Shown piece after piece: positions 44,753 to 54,437 of a stretch of 64,000 nt of DNA. Under the pieces are notes generated by a model. It had not been told where the DNA came from. It did not search any database and worked only from the letters and a program-made list of their open reading frames with translations. The position numbers and the translations under genes were made by a program. The stretch comes from Dyadobacter soli (GTDB taxonomy: Bacteria; Bacteroidota; Bacteroidia; Cytophagales; Spirosomataceae). The stretch lies in NCBI RefSeq assembly GCF_900101885.1, contig NZ_FNAN01000009.1, forward strand, positions 1-64,000, given 5' to 3'. The first letter of the stretch is position 1; each line of letters opens with the position of its first letter.

Positions 44753-47134
44753 CTAATTCTTTGGGTCGGTGCTGATCTTGGTGCCGCCTGCGCCTTGCAT
44801 TTGCATGGGGTTGAGGGCTTTCTTCTGCTGTTGCTGCTTGAAGATCTGGAACCGGGTCGGTTGCGCGATGCGCGGGAACGAGTTGTTCTCGGTGTCGATG
44901 TCGGCGATTTGCTGGTAAGGGTCGAGCGTCCATTGTACGACTTTCTTTTTGGTAGCAACCACCTTGTTGATCTGCGCGTCGTTGAAACGCCAGATTTCGG
45001 CAGGGTATACCGCCACGGAGTCGGTACCGTCCTCGAAGCCCATTTTTACAATCACGGGCATGGGTACGCCGCCTTTGTTTTTGATAGACAATGTGTAAAA
45101 ATTGGTATTCTCCTGGATCAGCTGACGCTCGTTTTCCGTCAATGTCGCCAGGTATTGCTCGTACTTCTGCTTGTCGGCGTCGGTTACTTTAAATGGATCG
45201 TAGCGGTTGTAGAAATCGGCCATGGTCGAATCTTCGGCTACTACGGTTTCGCCCTTGGTTTTGGCATCCTGAATTTTGCTCATCGTCGTTTTCTTGCGCG
45301 CGTCTTCCTTGCGGGCGATCTCTTTCTCGATGGCCGGGTTTTGCGTGTCGATGCTGAACCAGTCGACGGTCACCAGCTCCTGATCCACGGGTTCGGTACC
45401 ATAGAACCAGCCTTTCCAGAACCAGTCGAGGTCTACGCCCGAGGCGTCTTCCATGGTGCGGAAGAAATCGGCCGGGGTAGGGCTTTTGAACCGCCAGCGG
45501 GTAGCATATTCCTTAAATGCATGGTCGAACAGCTCGCGGCCCATCACGGTTTCGCGGAGGATATTCAATGCGGTTGCCGGTTTGCCGTAAGCATTAGGGC
45601 CAAGGCCGATGATGTTTTCCGCAGAAGCCATGATCGGGCTCAGTACCGATTTGTCCGACGACATATATTCGGTAATCTGGTTGGGCTCGCCGCGGCGGGT
45701 CGGGAAGTTGAAGTCCCATTCCTTTTCGGCCAGGTATTGGCAGAATGTATTCAACCCTTCGTCCATCCATGCCCATTGGCGCTCATCGGAGTTGACGATC
45801 ATCGGAAAGAAGTTGTGTCCTACTTCATGGATGATCACGCCGATCATACCATATTTAACGGCTTCGGTATAAGTGCCATCTTCCTCCGGACGACCGCCGT
45901 TGAAGCTGATCATCGGGTACTCCATTCCGCCGCCCGCTACCGAATGGCAGGAGATCGCCACCGGGTAAGGATATTCAAATGTGCGTGCGCCGTAGGATTT
46001 CAAAGTGTGGGCCACTGCGCGGGTCGAGTACTGTTCCCATAGCGGGTTACCCTCTTTGGGATACACCGACATGCACCAGATCTTGCGGCCGCTTTTGTAC
46101 ACATCGCTCTGCATGGCGTCCCAGATGAACTTCCGGCTGCTTGCGAATGCAAAGTCACGCACATTATCGGCTTTGTAAATCCAGGTTTTCTTGCCTGGGT
46201 TTTTGTTCTCGCGCTTTTCAGCCTTTTCCGCTTCCGCCTGTGTTACGATCATCACGGGTGTTTTGGAAGTTTCGGCCTGTTTGAGGCGCTGTTTCTGGGC
46301 GGCGGTTAGTACCTGCGCGTAGTTCTGGCATTCGCCGCTGGCTGCAACCACGTGGTCGGAAGGAACGGTGATGGCTACTTTGTAATTACCAAAAATCAAT
46401 GCGAACTCGCCCTGGCCGAGGAACTGCTTGTGGTTCCAGCCATTCACGTCGTCGTACGGGGCCATGCGCGGAAACCAGTGCGCGATGAAATAGTTGGCAT
46501 TGCCGTCTTTCGGGAAATACTCGTAGCCGCTTCGGCCGTAGTATTCGGTGATATTGTAATTCCAATCCACACTGAACACGAATGCGGTACCGGTTTTCAT
46601 CACGAGCGGAAGGTCGATGCGCATCATCGTTCCGTTGATCGTGAAGGGCAATGCTTTGCCGGCCTTGTCTTTTACGGCGGTAATGTTGTAGCCGTATTTG
46701 ATTTTCGGGTCGAGCGTTGCACCGCGGGCGCTGTTGAGGTCCTGCAACTGGGTGGTGGTCATACCTTTCTCGTTCACCGTGCCAGTGCGCGAGCGGGCGG
46801 CGATGCCGTCGTTTTTGAACAGGTTCTGGTCGAGCTGCATCCAGATGTATTTTAAATCATCCGGAGACTGATTGTAGAATGTAATGGTCTCGGTACCGAT
46901 AATGCGGCGGTTGTCGTCGTCGAGTTCGGCTTTGATGTCGTAGTCGGCCCGTTGTTGCCAATACTCCTTACCCGGCGCGCCGGAGGCTGTCCGGTAGGTG
47001 TTGGGTGTGGGCAGTGTGGTGCCCAGCTGCTCAAAACGGTCGTTGGCCTGGTAGTTGGGGGAGGTGGGAAGCTGCTGTGCCCTGGTGCCTAGCGACACGA
47101 GCAGCATGAGTAACGGGAGCAGCGTTTTTTTCAT
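44753..47134 (-). CDS. M1-family zinc metallopeptidase, secreted
   Basis: 793 residues with signal peptide (MKKTLLPLLMLLVSLGTRAQ). The zinc site is HEVGHNFFP with the downstream Glu in MDEGLNTFCQYLAEKEWD, and the exopeptidase-like motif is GGGMEYPMIS. Gluzincin aminopeptidases remove N-terminal residues from peptides; periplasmic or surface location is inferred. The C-terminal end is Gln/Lys-rich (QIFKQQQQKKALN). It lies 27 bp after the HupE-like gene on the same strand. Confidence 0.93.
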   Translation of the reverse strand: MKKTLLPLLMLLVSLGTRAQQLPTSPNYQANDRFEQLGTTLPTPNTYRTASGAPGKEYWQQRADYDIKAELDDDNRRIIGTETITFYNQSPDDLKYIWMQLDQNLFKNDGIAARSRTGTVNEKGMTTTQLQDLNSARGATLDPKIKYGYNITAVKDKAGKALPFTINGTMMRIDLPLVMKTGTAFVFSVDWNYNITEYYGRSGYEYFPKDGNANYFIAHWFPRMAPYDDVNGWNHKQFLGQGEFALIFGNYKVAITVPSDHVVAASGECQNYAQVLTAAQKQRLKQAETSKTPVMIVTQAEAEKAEKRENKNPGKKTWIYKADNVRDFAFASSRKFIWDAMQSDVYKSGRKIWCMSVYPKEGNPLWEQYSTRAVAHTLKSYGARTFEYPYPVAISCHSVAGGGMEYPMISFNGGRPEEDGTYTEAVKYGMIGVIIHEVGHNFFPMIVNSDERQWAWMDEGLNTFCQYLAEKEWDFNFPTRRGEPNQITEYMSSDKSVLSPIMASAENIIGLGPNAYGKPATALNILRETVMGRELFDHAFKEYATRWRFKSPTPADFFRTMEDASGVDLDWFWKGWFYGTEPVDQELVTVDWFSIDTQNPAIEKEIARKEDARKKTTMSKIQDAKTKGETVVAEDSTMADFYNRYDPFKVTDADKQKYEQYLATLTENERQLIQENTNFYTLSIKNKGGVPMPVIVKMGFEDGTDSVAVYPAEIWRFNDAQINKVVATKKKVVQWTLDPYQQIADIDTENNSFPRIAQPTRFQIFKQQQQKKALNPMQMQGAGGTKISTDPKN

Positions 47135-47161
47135 AATTGGTTGGTCATAAATAGTTGGTTG

Positions 47162-47788
47162 TCATGAATCCACAGGCATGCCTGCGAGTGTGCGGAAAAG
47201 TTCGTTATTGAGAATGAGCGAGAGCGCCATGCCAAAAATAATACCGGATAATATCTGAATCCAGCTCAGTTTTGACATCCGCAGCAGCTCGATCATCGCA
47301 AATGCGATTACTAATATAATAAAGACGATGATGAGTTGCCCCAGTTCGAGCCCGACATTAAAGCCGAGCAGCGGATTGAAGATATCCGCTTCCTTACCCA
47401 ATAGTGCCCTCAGGTAATTGGAAAAGCCCAATCCGTGGATCAAACCGAATCCCAGCGCAAGCGGGTACCGGAATGCCGGCGACTTCTCTTTGGGGGCAAA
47501 GGAGCTCTTCGGGGTTTTGTAAAAAAAGTTAAGAAAAGCGGTGATCAGAATGGTAATCGGGATCAGCAGCTCGATGACGTCGGGATTTACATTGACATAA
47601 CCCAATGTGGACAAGGCGAGCGTAACGGAGTGCCCCGCCGTGAATGCGGTCACCAGCACAATTACTTTTTTCCAGTCAACCAGCGTGTAAACAGAACAGA
47701 TGGCCATGATGAAAAGAATGTGGTCATAGCCGTTGGAATCAGTGATATGGTTGAATCCTAATTGAAGGTAAGCCTGAAACTCGGACAT
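47162..47788 (-). CDS. HupE/UreJ family membrane protein
   Basis: 208 residues with six to seven transmembrane segments; the family hallmark is HGLGFSNYLRALLG and GYDHILFIMAI with conserved His, plus AFTAGHSVTLALS. HupE/UreJ proteins are linked to nickel uptake in other bacteria, but this version has no hydrogenase or urease gene nearby, so a metal role for the downstream M1 zinc peptidase is only a guess. Confidence 0.85.
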   Translation of the reverse strand: MSEFQAYLQLGFNHITDSNGYDHILFIMAICSVYTLVDWKKVIVLVTAFTAGHSVTLALSTLGYVNVNPDVIELLIPITILITAFLNFFYKTPKSSFAPKEKSPAFRYPLALGFGLIHGLGFSNYLRALLGKEADIFNPLLGFNVGLELGQLIIVFIILVIAFAMIELLRMSKLSWIQILSGIIFGMALSLILNNELFRTLAGMPVDS

Positions 47789-47823
47789 TAAAATTAAACT
47801 AGGGTTAGGAAATTGTGACGTCC

Positions 47824-47838
47824 GACAATTTAATTGTC
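47824..47838. promoter_or_regulatory. 15-bp perfect palindrome upstream of the HupE-like gene
   Basis: GACAATTTAATTGTC is a perfect inverted repeat with a central T, 36 bp before the start on the minus strand, near TTG at -33-like distance. It is a candidate operator; the binding protein is unknown. Confidence 0.4.
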
Positions 47839-47939
47839 AAGACAAAAATAGTTAAACCCGAAGATATTTCTTTCGGTAGTGTAAACCAACAATGTGGTGA
47901 TAATGCTACATGTAGCCTTATATTTTTACTATAAAACGC

Positions 47940-47976
47940 CAAAGAAAAAGACCGGAAGCATCTGCTCCCGGCCTTT
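47940..47976 (-). terminator. Terminator of the IPT lipoprotein gene
   Basis: A 14-bp stem with two mismatches (AAAGACCGGAAGCA against TGCTCCCGGCCTTT) and a short loop lies downstream of the gene on the minus strand, followed by T-rich sequence. Confidence 0.8.
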
Positions 47977-48015
47977 CCAAATTCTGACACCAATTATATA
48001 AGATTTTTATAATGC

Positions 48016-49689
48016 TTATTTGTAGATCGTGTTTTGCGGATCCCAGTTGGCCCATCCTTTGGTCCAGTCTGTTGTTCCGAAAGCACCTCTGAAAAGTTCT
48101 TTTGTGAAGAATGCATCAGCACCTTTTCCTTCCCAGGTAGCACCAGCCAAAAGAGGGGAGGTAGCCTGTGGCAGGAAGTTAGGGGCAGCGAGGTTGAAAG
48201 TGGCGGTGTTCAACAACAGGGACGCCATGTCTTTAACCTCGTTCTTGCGTGCAGCAGTATTGAAGTAGGTAGTAGCCTGGTCGTTAGTGATATCAGCCTT
48301 GCCAACGATTGCAGTGAGGTTGTTCGACAATACGATACCTCTCAGGTCCAGCTTGCCATCCTGAGCGTTTTTCCAGGTTCCGGTAGCAGTTCCGTCGAGA
48401 CGAAGTCCTTCCGGAGCACCTACGAATACCGAGTTAAGGATGCTGATCGCCGTGTTTCTGCGCAAGTGCATTGCCGACTGGTATGAACCGCTTCCGTTAG
48501 GAGTTGGGGCAGTTGAAGGCGTTTTGTCTGTTACGAAATGGCTTACGTTTGCGAATGTAGGCTCTGTCAAAGGAAGACCGTTGTTAGGACCTGTCGCAGG
48601 CTCGCCCGGGCTGTAATTGTCTGATTCGAATCCGTTAGAAGCCGATTGGTCAGCAACCTGAGGGTCACGGAGCGAAACAGCGTACTGAACTTTACCTGTG
48701 AAGCCCCAGTCAGTATCGAAATCATCATCGAAGCCGCGGAAAGCGATCAGGTTTTTAGCGTTCACAGTTCCACCGAACCATTCGTATGAATCATCACCCG
48801 AGTAAGAAACCTGTACGTGATCGATTACTGTACCTGAGCCTACACCGTAAAGTGTCAAACCGTTGATCTCGCTGTTTGCGGTTGCGCTCAATGCGATACC
48901 ACCGAATTCGATACGTACATATTGCAATGTTCCTGAATTGTCGTCAGCAGCAGTTCCTGTGCCGATAGTTCCGCGGATACCACCTTCGAATGCTGTTGCA
49001 CCCGGACGGTTGTTAGGCGCTTTACCGATCAACACAACACCACCCCAGTCGCCGTAGTTACGTTTGCCTGGATCGTTGGCAGAAGTGAATACGATTGGCT
49101 CCTCGGCAGTACCGATTGCCATTACTTTCGCACCTGCTTCAACGATCAGGGCGCCACCTTTTCCGGAAGCAGTAGGATCTGCATCCTTGCCTGCACCTTT
49201 GATGATCGTTCCTTTTTCGATAGTCAGCGTGTTGCCCGAAGTCACGTAAACAAAGCCTTTCAATACGTAAAGCTTGTCTTTGGTCCAGTTTGTGTTGGCT
49301 TTGATTTCACCAGTTACTTCCACAACAGCGCGGTCCGAAATAGTGAAGCTTGCAGCGCTTTTTGCGGTAACACCACCCACGGTTACCGAGATAACGCCGG
49401 CGGTAGCACCAGCAGGAACAGTTACTTCCAATGAAGTAGCAGTTGCAGCCGTTACAGTAGCCGGTGTTGTGTTGAACAATACGGTATTGTTAGCGGGCGT
49501 CGTGTCGAACTTTGTACCGGTAATCGTTACTTTGGTACCAACAGGGCCTGATGATGGCGCAACAGCCGTAACAGCCAGTGAAGGTTGCGGAGGTGTAACC
49601 GGCTCATCGTCATTGTCGCAAGCCGTCAAGCCTGCTACCAGACCTGTCAGGAGGAGTAATGAGTAAAGTTTGTTTTTTAAGCTAATCAT
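48016..49689 (-). CDS. IPT/TIG-domain outer-membrane lipoprotein
   Basis: 557 residues with a lipobox (LLLTGLVAGLTACDNDDEP, Cys about 24). Residues about 40-120 form an IPT/TIG Ig-like domain (VAPSSGPVGTKVTITGTKF). The rest is a beta-helix-like repeat region: LIVEAGAKVMAIGTAEEPIV, YGDWGGVVLIG, YEWFGGTVNAKNLIAFRGFD. It follows a TonB receptor on the same strand after 83 bp, which suggests it is the surface partner of that receptor. The ligand is unknown. Confidence 0.85.
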   Translation of the reverse strand: MISLKNKLYSLLLLTGLVAGLTACDNDDEPVTPPQPSLAVTAVAPSSGPVGTKVTITGTKFDTTPANNTVLFNTTPATVTAATATSLEVTVPAGATAGVISVTVGGVTAKSAASFTISDRAVVEVTGEIKANTNWTKDKLYVLKGFVYVTSGNTLTIEKGTIIKGAGKDADPTASGKGGALIVEAGAKVMAIGTAEEPIVFTSANDPGKRNYGDWGGVVLIGKAPNNRPGATAFEGGIRGTIGTGTAADDNSGTLQYVRIEFGGIALSATANSEINGLTLYGVGSGTVIDHVQVSYSGDDSYEWFGGTVNAKNLIAFRGFDDDFDTDWGFTGKVQYAVSLRDPQVADQSASNGFESDNYSPGEPATGPNNGLPLTEPTFANVSHFVTDKTPSTAPTPNGSGSYQSAMHLRRNTAISILNSVFVGAPEGLRLDGTATGTWKNAQDGKLDLRGIVLSNNLTAIVGKADITNDQATTYFNTAARKNEVKDMASLLLNTATFNLAAPNFLPQATSPLLAGATWEGKGADAFFTKELFRGAFGTTDWTKGWANWDPQNTIYK

Positions 49690-49772
49690 AGTGAATTCAA
49701 GTTTGTTTACAATTGGATGGTTTTTACTGATTGTGACTGATATTACTCCGGCGCTCGCCGTTACTGATTGAA

Positions 49773-52655
49773 TTATGGTATGATTGTTCTTCTTCCGAAA
49801 TTGAAGGCAGCGGTCAATGTGAAGTAGCTGCCGCGTCTGAACTTGCGGATATCCTGGTCAGCATTCGGTCCTTTGGTAGTCACGTCGCTGCCGATTTTGC
49901 CGTCGTGGTTGAAATCCTGCGAGAAACGTACCGGCTGGTTGAGCAAATCCTGGATGCCCAGGCGCAGTTCGAGGTTGTTTTTGAACTTCTTGCTGATGTT
50001 CAGGTCGATCACGTTGCGGGGCATTTCGTAAACCGTCGGGTTATCGACATTACCTACCGCGAAAATTCTTTGTCCGAAAACATTGTAAAGCACATTCCAC
50101 TGCCAGCCGCTTGGTTCGGCGTAGTACACACCGGCATTCACGAGGTATGGCGATTGGTTAGCCATCGGACGTTTGGTGTCGGTGATGCCGGTCAGGTCGT
50201 ATTTTTGAATAGCGCCGCTCAAATCCGGGCCTTCCACCGTTTGGCCGAGGTCTACGCTGCTTTTGATAAGCGAAGCATTAGCTACCAATGTCAGGTTCTG
50301 GAAGAAACGGTTTGTTGACTCTGCAAAGCCTTTGCGAATCTCTGCTTCTACCCCGTAGCTGCGTGCCGAGCCTGCGTTGATGAACGTGTAAGCGAGGCCA
50401 TTACCTGTTGGAATAAGGAATGTTTCGATCGGGTTCTTGAAATGCTTGTAGAAACCGGTTACCGAGATCAGCTCGTTGGTAGTCGGGTAAAACTCCCATT
50501 TCGCATCGATGTTCTGGATTTTCGCGGTTTTCAGCGCTGTGTTACCACGGATGTCAGCCAGGAGGTTGAAATCGAAGTAGGTAAATGGCGCCATTTCACG
50601 GAATTCGGCACGGTTAAGGGTGGAGGAGTAAGCCAGACGCAGGTTCTGTTTTTCGCTCACCTTATAAGTGAAGTTCAGGGATGGCAGCGGGATGAACACG
50701 ATATTGTTAACAAGCTCTTTCCGCTCGTTCACGATCGTTGAATGCAATTGCTGGTTGTTGTATTCGCCGCGGAAACCGAGGGTCAGGATCGCTTTTGAAC
50801 CGAAGTTCACATCGCCGCTCAGATAGGCCGCATAGTAGTTGTTGATACCCGTGTAAGAGTCGAGGTCTTTGGTACCGTCCTTAATAGTCAACCCGCCATC
50901 GACACCGGTAACGTTTTGAGGAGCGAAAATCGAGCCGAGGTCACCGCGGAGGATTTCAGAAGCGTTGCCTACATTGTTATACCCATAAAAACGGGCAGAA
51001 TAGTCGCGGTCTTTGCGTTCGCCGTAAACCCCGAAACGGATCTTGTTAGGTTCGCGGTCAACAGGGTTACCGAATGTATGCTCGCCGTTTACAGCCAATG
51101 TCACTACGCGTTCGTGAAGTTTCGAGTAGAAGCGTCCGAGGTCGATCGGGTTAGGGTCGATCGGCGCAACAGCCTGGTAGGGGATTGCCTCGCTTCCAGC
51201 ATCGGGGGTCGGGCGTTGGAAACGGATCCTTTTCCAGTCCGGCTCCCAGCGGCCTGTGTAGCCGAAACCGGTGATCCAGTTCAGTTTCGTAAGATCGCCG
51301 ATTTTGTGATCACCCGAAACCTGGGTAGTTACAATGCTGCGGTTTTCGAAACGCTGTGAGTAGTTTTTAATGTCATAACCATCTACTACACGCTGGCCGT
51401 CGCGGACAACCGTTTCGGTGTTACCCATCTGGTTGAACAACGTCTTCCATTCCAGGTTGAACACAGGAGAGAAGCGGAACGTCCAGTTATGCAGCACACC
51501 GATACGCGTCTGGCGCGAGTAGTTGGAGTCTTTGTATTTTTCAAAAACATCATTTGCATTCAGACCATTCTGGTACAATTTCAGATCGATTTCTGAAAAC
51601 TGGTTGGTCATCGAATAGTTGATGTTTGTAATGTTGCTCACATCTACATTACCGATGTCGAAACGGCGGCCCATGTTGAATGCGAGGCGCAAGTCGGGAG
51701 ACACTTTCGTGTCTTTCAGAGCCCAGCTGTTAGGAAGGAGTTGTCCAAAACCCGCTCTTTCTTGTGAGCTAAGGGTGTTGAAATCTGCCGAACGTTTCGG
51801 GAATGCGCTGGAAAGGGTCTGATCGGCACCCCACAAGCCAAGCCAGTTGGCACCGCTGCGGGTATGTGACTGCACGTCCTGGAATGTGGTATTGGCACGG
51901 TAACCACCTGTAATGGCTACGTCGGTGAAGTTCTGGTCGGGACGGCGTTTGGTGTAAATCTTGATAACACCACCCGCGAAGTCGCCCGGAGATTCGGCTG
52001 AACCGGATTTGTAGACGATCATCCGGTCGATGATGTTGCTCGGCAGAAGGTCGAACGAGAATGAGCGCGTATCCACCTCGGTAGAAGGCGTGATCACGTC
52101 GTTGATCAGTACCGCATTGTAGCGGGAGCCCAGACCGCGGATCATTACGAAACGGTTGTCGACAATGCTGATACCCGGCACGCGGCGGATGGCGGCAGCG
52201 GCATCACGGTCCTGCGATTTCTGGATTTGTGCGGCGGAAATACCTACTGCAATGGGTTTGAGCTGCTTGATTTCGCTGATAACCGCCACCTCGGTGTTGG
52301 TAGCACGGTTTCCGCGAACGACAACTTCCTGCAATGCTTTGCCTTCTTCGTCGAGCTCCGTGTCGATCACCGTAATGTTCCCGGATTCTACGCGGACATT
52401 AGGGATTTCTTTGGTTTGGTACGAAACGAAGGAGATGATGATTTTGTGCGTGCCGACGGGAACGTTGCTTAGTACAAAATTCCCGTCGACATCGGCGGCA
52501 GCACCTATTTGTGTGCCTTCTATGAGAACGGAGGCTCCGATAAGGGCCTCTTTGGTTTTAGCGTCTTTGATCGAGCCACGTATCGAGCCCGGATCTGCGA
52601 ATGCCGTGACGACGGCGGCGAGGGTGAACAGTAATGTAAAAAGCTTGGTTTTCAT
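49773..52655 (-). CDS. TonB-dependent outer-membrane receptor
   Basis: 960 residues with signal peptide (MKTKLFTLLFTLAAVVTAFA). Residues about 25-110 form a CarboxypepD_reg-like domain (GSIRGSIKDAKTKEALIGAS). The plug follows (AAAIRRVPGISIVDNRFVMI, RGLGSRYNAVLINDV), and the 22-strand beta-barrel ends with FTLTAAFNFGRRTIIP. TonB energises uptake of a bound ligand through the outer membrane. It is downstream of three 11-bp repeats and a TACTTTTG -7 box, and is followed by the IPT lipoprotein. Confidence 0.95.
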   Translation of the reverse strand: MKTKLFTLLFTLAAVVTAFADPGSIRGSIKDAKTKEALIGASVLIEGTQIGAAADVDGNFVLSNVPVGTHKIIISFVSYQTKEIPNVRVESGNITVIDTELDEEGKALQEVVVRGNRATNTEVAVISEIKQLKPIAVGISAAQIQKSQDRDAAAAIRRVPGISIVDNRFVMIRGLGSRYNAVLINDVITPSTEVDTRSFSFDLLPSNIIDRMIVYKSGSAESPGDFAGGVIKIYTKRRPDQNFTDVAITGGYRANTTFQDVQSHTRSGANWLGLWGADQTLSSAFPKRSADFNTLSSQERAGFGQLLPNSWALKDTKVSPDLRLAFNMGRRFDIGNVDVSNITNINYSMTNQFSEIDLKLYQNGLNANDVFEKYKDSNYSRQTRIGVLHNWTFRFSPVFNLEWKTLFNQMGNTETVVRDGQRVVDGYDIKNYSQRFENRSIVTTQVSGDHKIGDLTKLNWITGFGYTGRWEPDWKRIRFQRPTPDAGSEAIPYQAVAPIDPNPIDLGRFYSKLHERVVTLAVNGEHTFGNPVDREPNKIRFGVYGERKDRDYSARFYGYNNVGNASEILRGDLGSIFAPQNVTGVDGGLTIKDGTKDLDSYTGINNYYAAYLSGDVNFGSKAILTLGFRGEYNNQQLHSTIVNERKELVNNIVFIPLPSLNFTYKVSEKQNLRLAYSSTLNRAEFREMAPFTYFDFNLLADIRGNTALKTAKIQNIDAKWEFYPTTNELISVTGFYKHFKNPIETFLIPTGNGLAYTFINAGSARSYGVEAEIRKGFAESTNRFFQNLTLVANASLIKSSVDLGQTVEGPDLSGAIQKYDLTGITDTKRPMANQSPYLVNAGVYYAEPSGWQWNVLYNVFGQRIFAVGNVDNPTVYEMPRNVIDLNISKKFKNNLELRLGIQDLLNQPVRFSQDFNHDGKIGSDVTTKGPNADQDIRKFRRGSYFTLTAAFNFGRRTIIP

Positions 52656-52678
52656 CTTAAGGTGTCAAATTTTCGACA

Positions 52679-52722
52679 CAAAAGTAGATCGCCAATGTTA
52701 CCCCAATGTTAACGGTATGTTA
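52679..52722 (-). promoter_or_regulatory. Promoter with three 11-bp-spaced repeats before the TonB receptor
   Basis: On the minus strand the -7 box TACTTTTG lies at 52686-52679. On the plus strand CAATGTTA occurs at 52693 and 52704 and a variant GTATGTTA at 52715, exactly 11 bp apart. These cover the -33 region, where a TTG is 17 nt from the -7 box. Direct repeats with an 11-bp period are the usual site form of OmpR/PhoB-type response regulators. Confidence 0.6.
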
Positions 52723-52768
52723 CGCGTCAATTATTTAAAAATTGTACTTTTCCTTAAAAATCAGCCGC

Positions 52769-54262
52769 TTACTCAACAATTCCTTGTCCTTTTTCGGCAT
52801 TGAAGTCATCTAAATCATGCACGAAGCCGTTGATGACGGCATATTTCACTTTTCCGGCCTTTTTGAGAATGAACGTGGCAGTGTTACCTAATCCCGGTGT
52901 ACCTGACGGCACCGCTTGCCCGCTTCGCAGGATATGCAGGGGTGTGGTGGTGAAATACAGGCCTAGCGCACGCGTGTTGGCGTCGGGCGCGAGGCGTACG
53001 TACGTGTAACCTTCTCTGAGGAGGTTCAATGCATTCAGCTTGCTGATCTCGCTTACGTTCTTATAAGCGGTAGGATAAACCTTCCCTTTTTCGATGGTAA
53101 GCCCCGTCGCGTCGAGTTCCTGGCTGCCGTATTGCGGGTGCAGATCCCCGAAATCCTCGATTTTGCTGTAATAGAAAAACTTCGTCGCATTGGAATAACT
53201 TATCTCATTACGATTTATCCCGAGGTCCGCTGTGAATGATTTGCCGGACTGCCGCACGGTCGCATTGCGCACTACAAGGTCGTACACCCAGCGGCCGTTT
53301 TCGGGGATGTTGTAATATTCGTCCCGCTTCTCTTTGGTCAGTGAATTGTCTGAAATCTTATCCAATGCCGACAAAATAGCCATAAAGTTGAGCTGGCGGA
53401 TGTATTGTTTCTCGGGATCGCCCACATAGCCGCCCGACTCGATCAGTACCAATGTGGTACCCCATTTCTGCACATTATCCCCAAACCCGCGCGGCTCGTG
53501 GTCGTCGGCGTAGCGCGCCACCTGGCCGGGAATGTACTTTTGAAGGACTTTGTTCATGCCCACGATCAGCTGCATCGAGCGCTCGCGCACGTCGTTGATC
53601 GACAGTTCGTAATCATAGGAAGTCGCCAGGAATGAAATCGTTGCCACTTTCTGGCTGCGTCCGGCGGAGTAGCGCGGGCTTTGGTCGTGGAGGTTGAAGC
53701 CGTAATCGGGTTTGAGGCGATCGACGAGGCCTTTTAGTATCTGTGCTTCGGGCGTCTGACGGGCCGCGGCGTCGCGGTTCATGTCGATTCCCTGCATGGT
53801 ACGGCGCTGGTAGCGTTCTGCCCCGTCGGGGTTCAGCATGGGTACGAAATACAATGTCGTATTATCGAGCAGCTTCTTGCGGAGGTCGTCGAAACCGTCG
53901 TTTTTGCCTTCCAGGAAATTGAAAATATCGAAGCTCGCCATGGTAGCGGTCGGCTCGTCGCCGTGCATTTGCGTCCACAGCAGCACTTTCTTCTTGCCAT
54001 TCCCGATTTTGAGCATTTGAATGGTTCTTCCCTCAAAAGATTCGCCCACTTTTTCGATCTGGTACATCGCATTGCCTTGCCGCTTGGAAATCAGGGGGAG
54101 AATATCTTTTTGCTTGAAACGGCGCTGGGTGAGGGACTGCTCGCGGTAGGTTTCATGAACTTTGAAAAGGCGGTCGGCAAGGGCCTGGGATTGTGCCTGG
54201 GAATCAACGGTAATCAAGGTAATGAGCAGGAAAAATAGTGGCAGAATGATTGGTTTTGTCAT
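52769..54262 (-). CDS. M14-family zinc carboxypeptidase, secreted
   Basis: 497 residues with signal peptide (PIILPLFFLLITLITVDS). Zinc ligands His and Glu are in WTQMHGDEPTATMA, the third His in YGFNLHDQSPRY; the specificity segment MNRDAAARQTP is present, and a Glu general base is expected in TTLVLIESGG. The last 150 residues form an accessory domain without assigned role. Carboxypeptidases of this group trim C-terminal residues or cell-wall peptides. It is followed by the TonB receptor region on the same strand after a promoter. Confidence 0.9.
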   Translation of the reverse strand: MTKPIILPLFFLLITLITVDSQAQSQALADRLFKVHETYREQSLTQRRFKQKDILPLISKRQGNAMYQIEKVGESFEGRTIQMLKIGNGKKKVLLWTQMHGDEPTATMASFDIFNFLEGKNDGFDDLRKKLLDNTTLYFVPMLNPDGAERYQRRTMQGIDMNRDAAARQTPEAQILKGLVDRLKPDYGFNLHDQSPRYSAGRSQKVATISFLATSYDYELSINDVRERSMQLIVGMNKVLQKYIPGQVARYADDHEPRGFGDNVQKWGTTLVLIESGGYVGDPEKQYIRQLNFMAILSALDKISDNSLTKEKRDEYYNIPENGRWVYDLVVRNATVRQSGKSFTADLGINRNEISYSNATKFFYYSKIEDFGDLHPQYGSQELDATGLTIEKGKVYPTAYKNVSEISKLNALNLLREGYTYVRLAPDANTRALGLYFTTTPLHILRSGQAVPSGTPGLGNTATFILKKAGKVKYAVINGFVHDLDDFNAEKGQGIVE

Positions 54263-54374
54263 GGTTCAGGGCCATTTGTTAACCGCAAGGTACGAAGTTT
54301 CTCTAAGCAAATTTTAATGTAATATTTACGAGTCTTGTTATCCGCTTATTGTAATTTTTGCTTACATTTGTGCC

Positions 54375-54437
54375 ATGTTAACAGCTGAAACATATCATTT
54401 GCATCATAGCCTCTTGGCTTTCGGACGTCTAGGGTGA
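54375..54437 (+). CDS. His operon leader peptide (20 residues)
   Basis: ATG at 54375 opens a 20-codon frame that ends at TGA 54435-54437: MLTAETYHLHHSLLAFGRLG. Three of the four codons at positions 8-11 are His (CAT TTG CAT CAT at 54396-54407). Histidine-rich short frames before his genes are the hallmark of transcription attenuation. A -7-like TACATTTG ends 4 nt before the ATG, so the transcript may be leaderless; no good -33 is found. It lies 107 bp before hisH. Confidence 0.75.
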   Translation: MLTAETYHLHHSLLAFGRLG

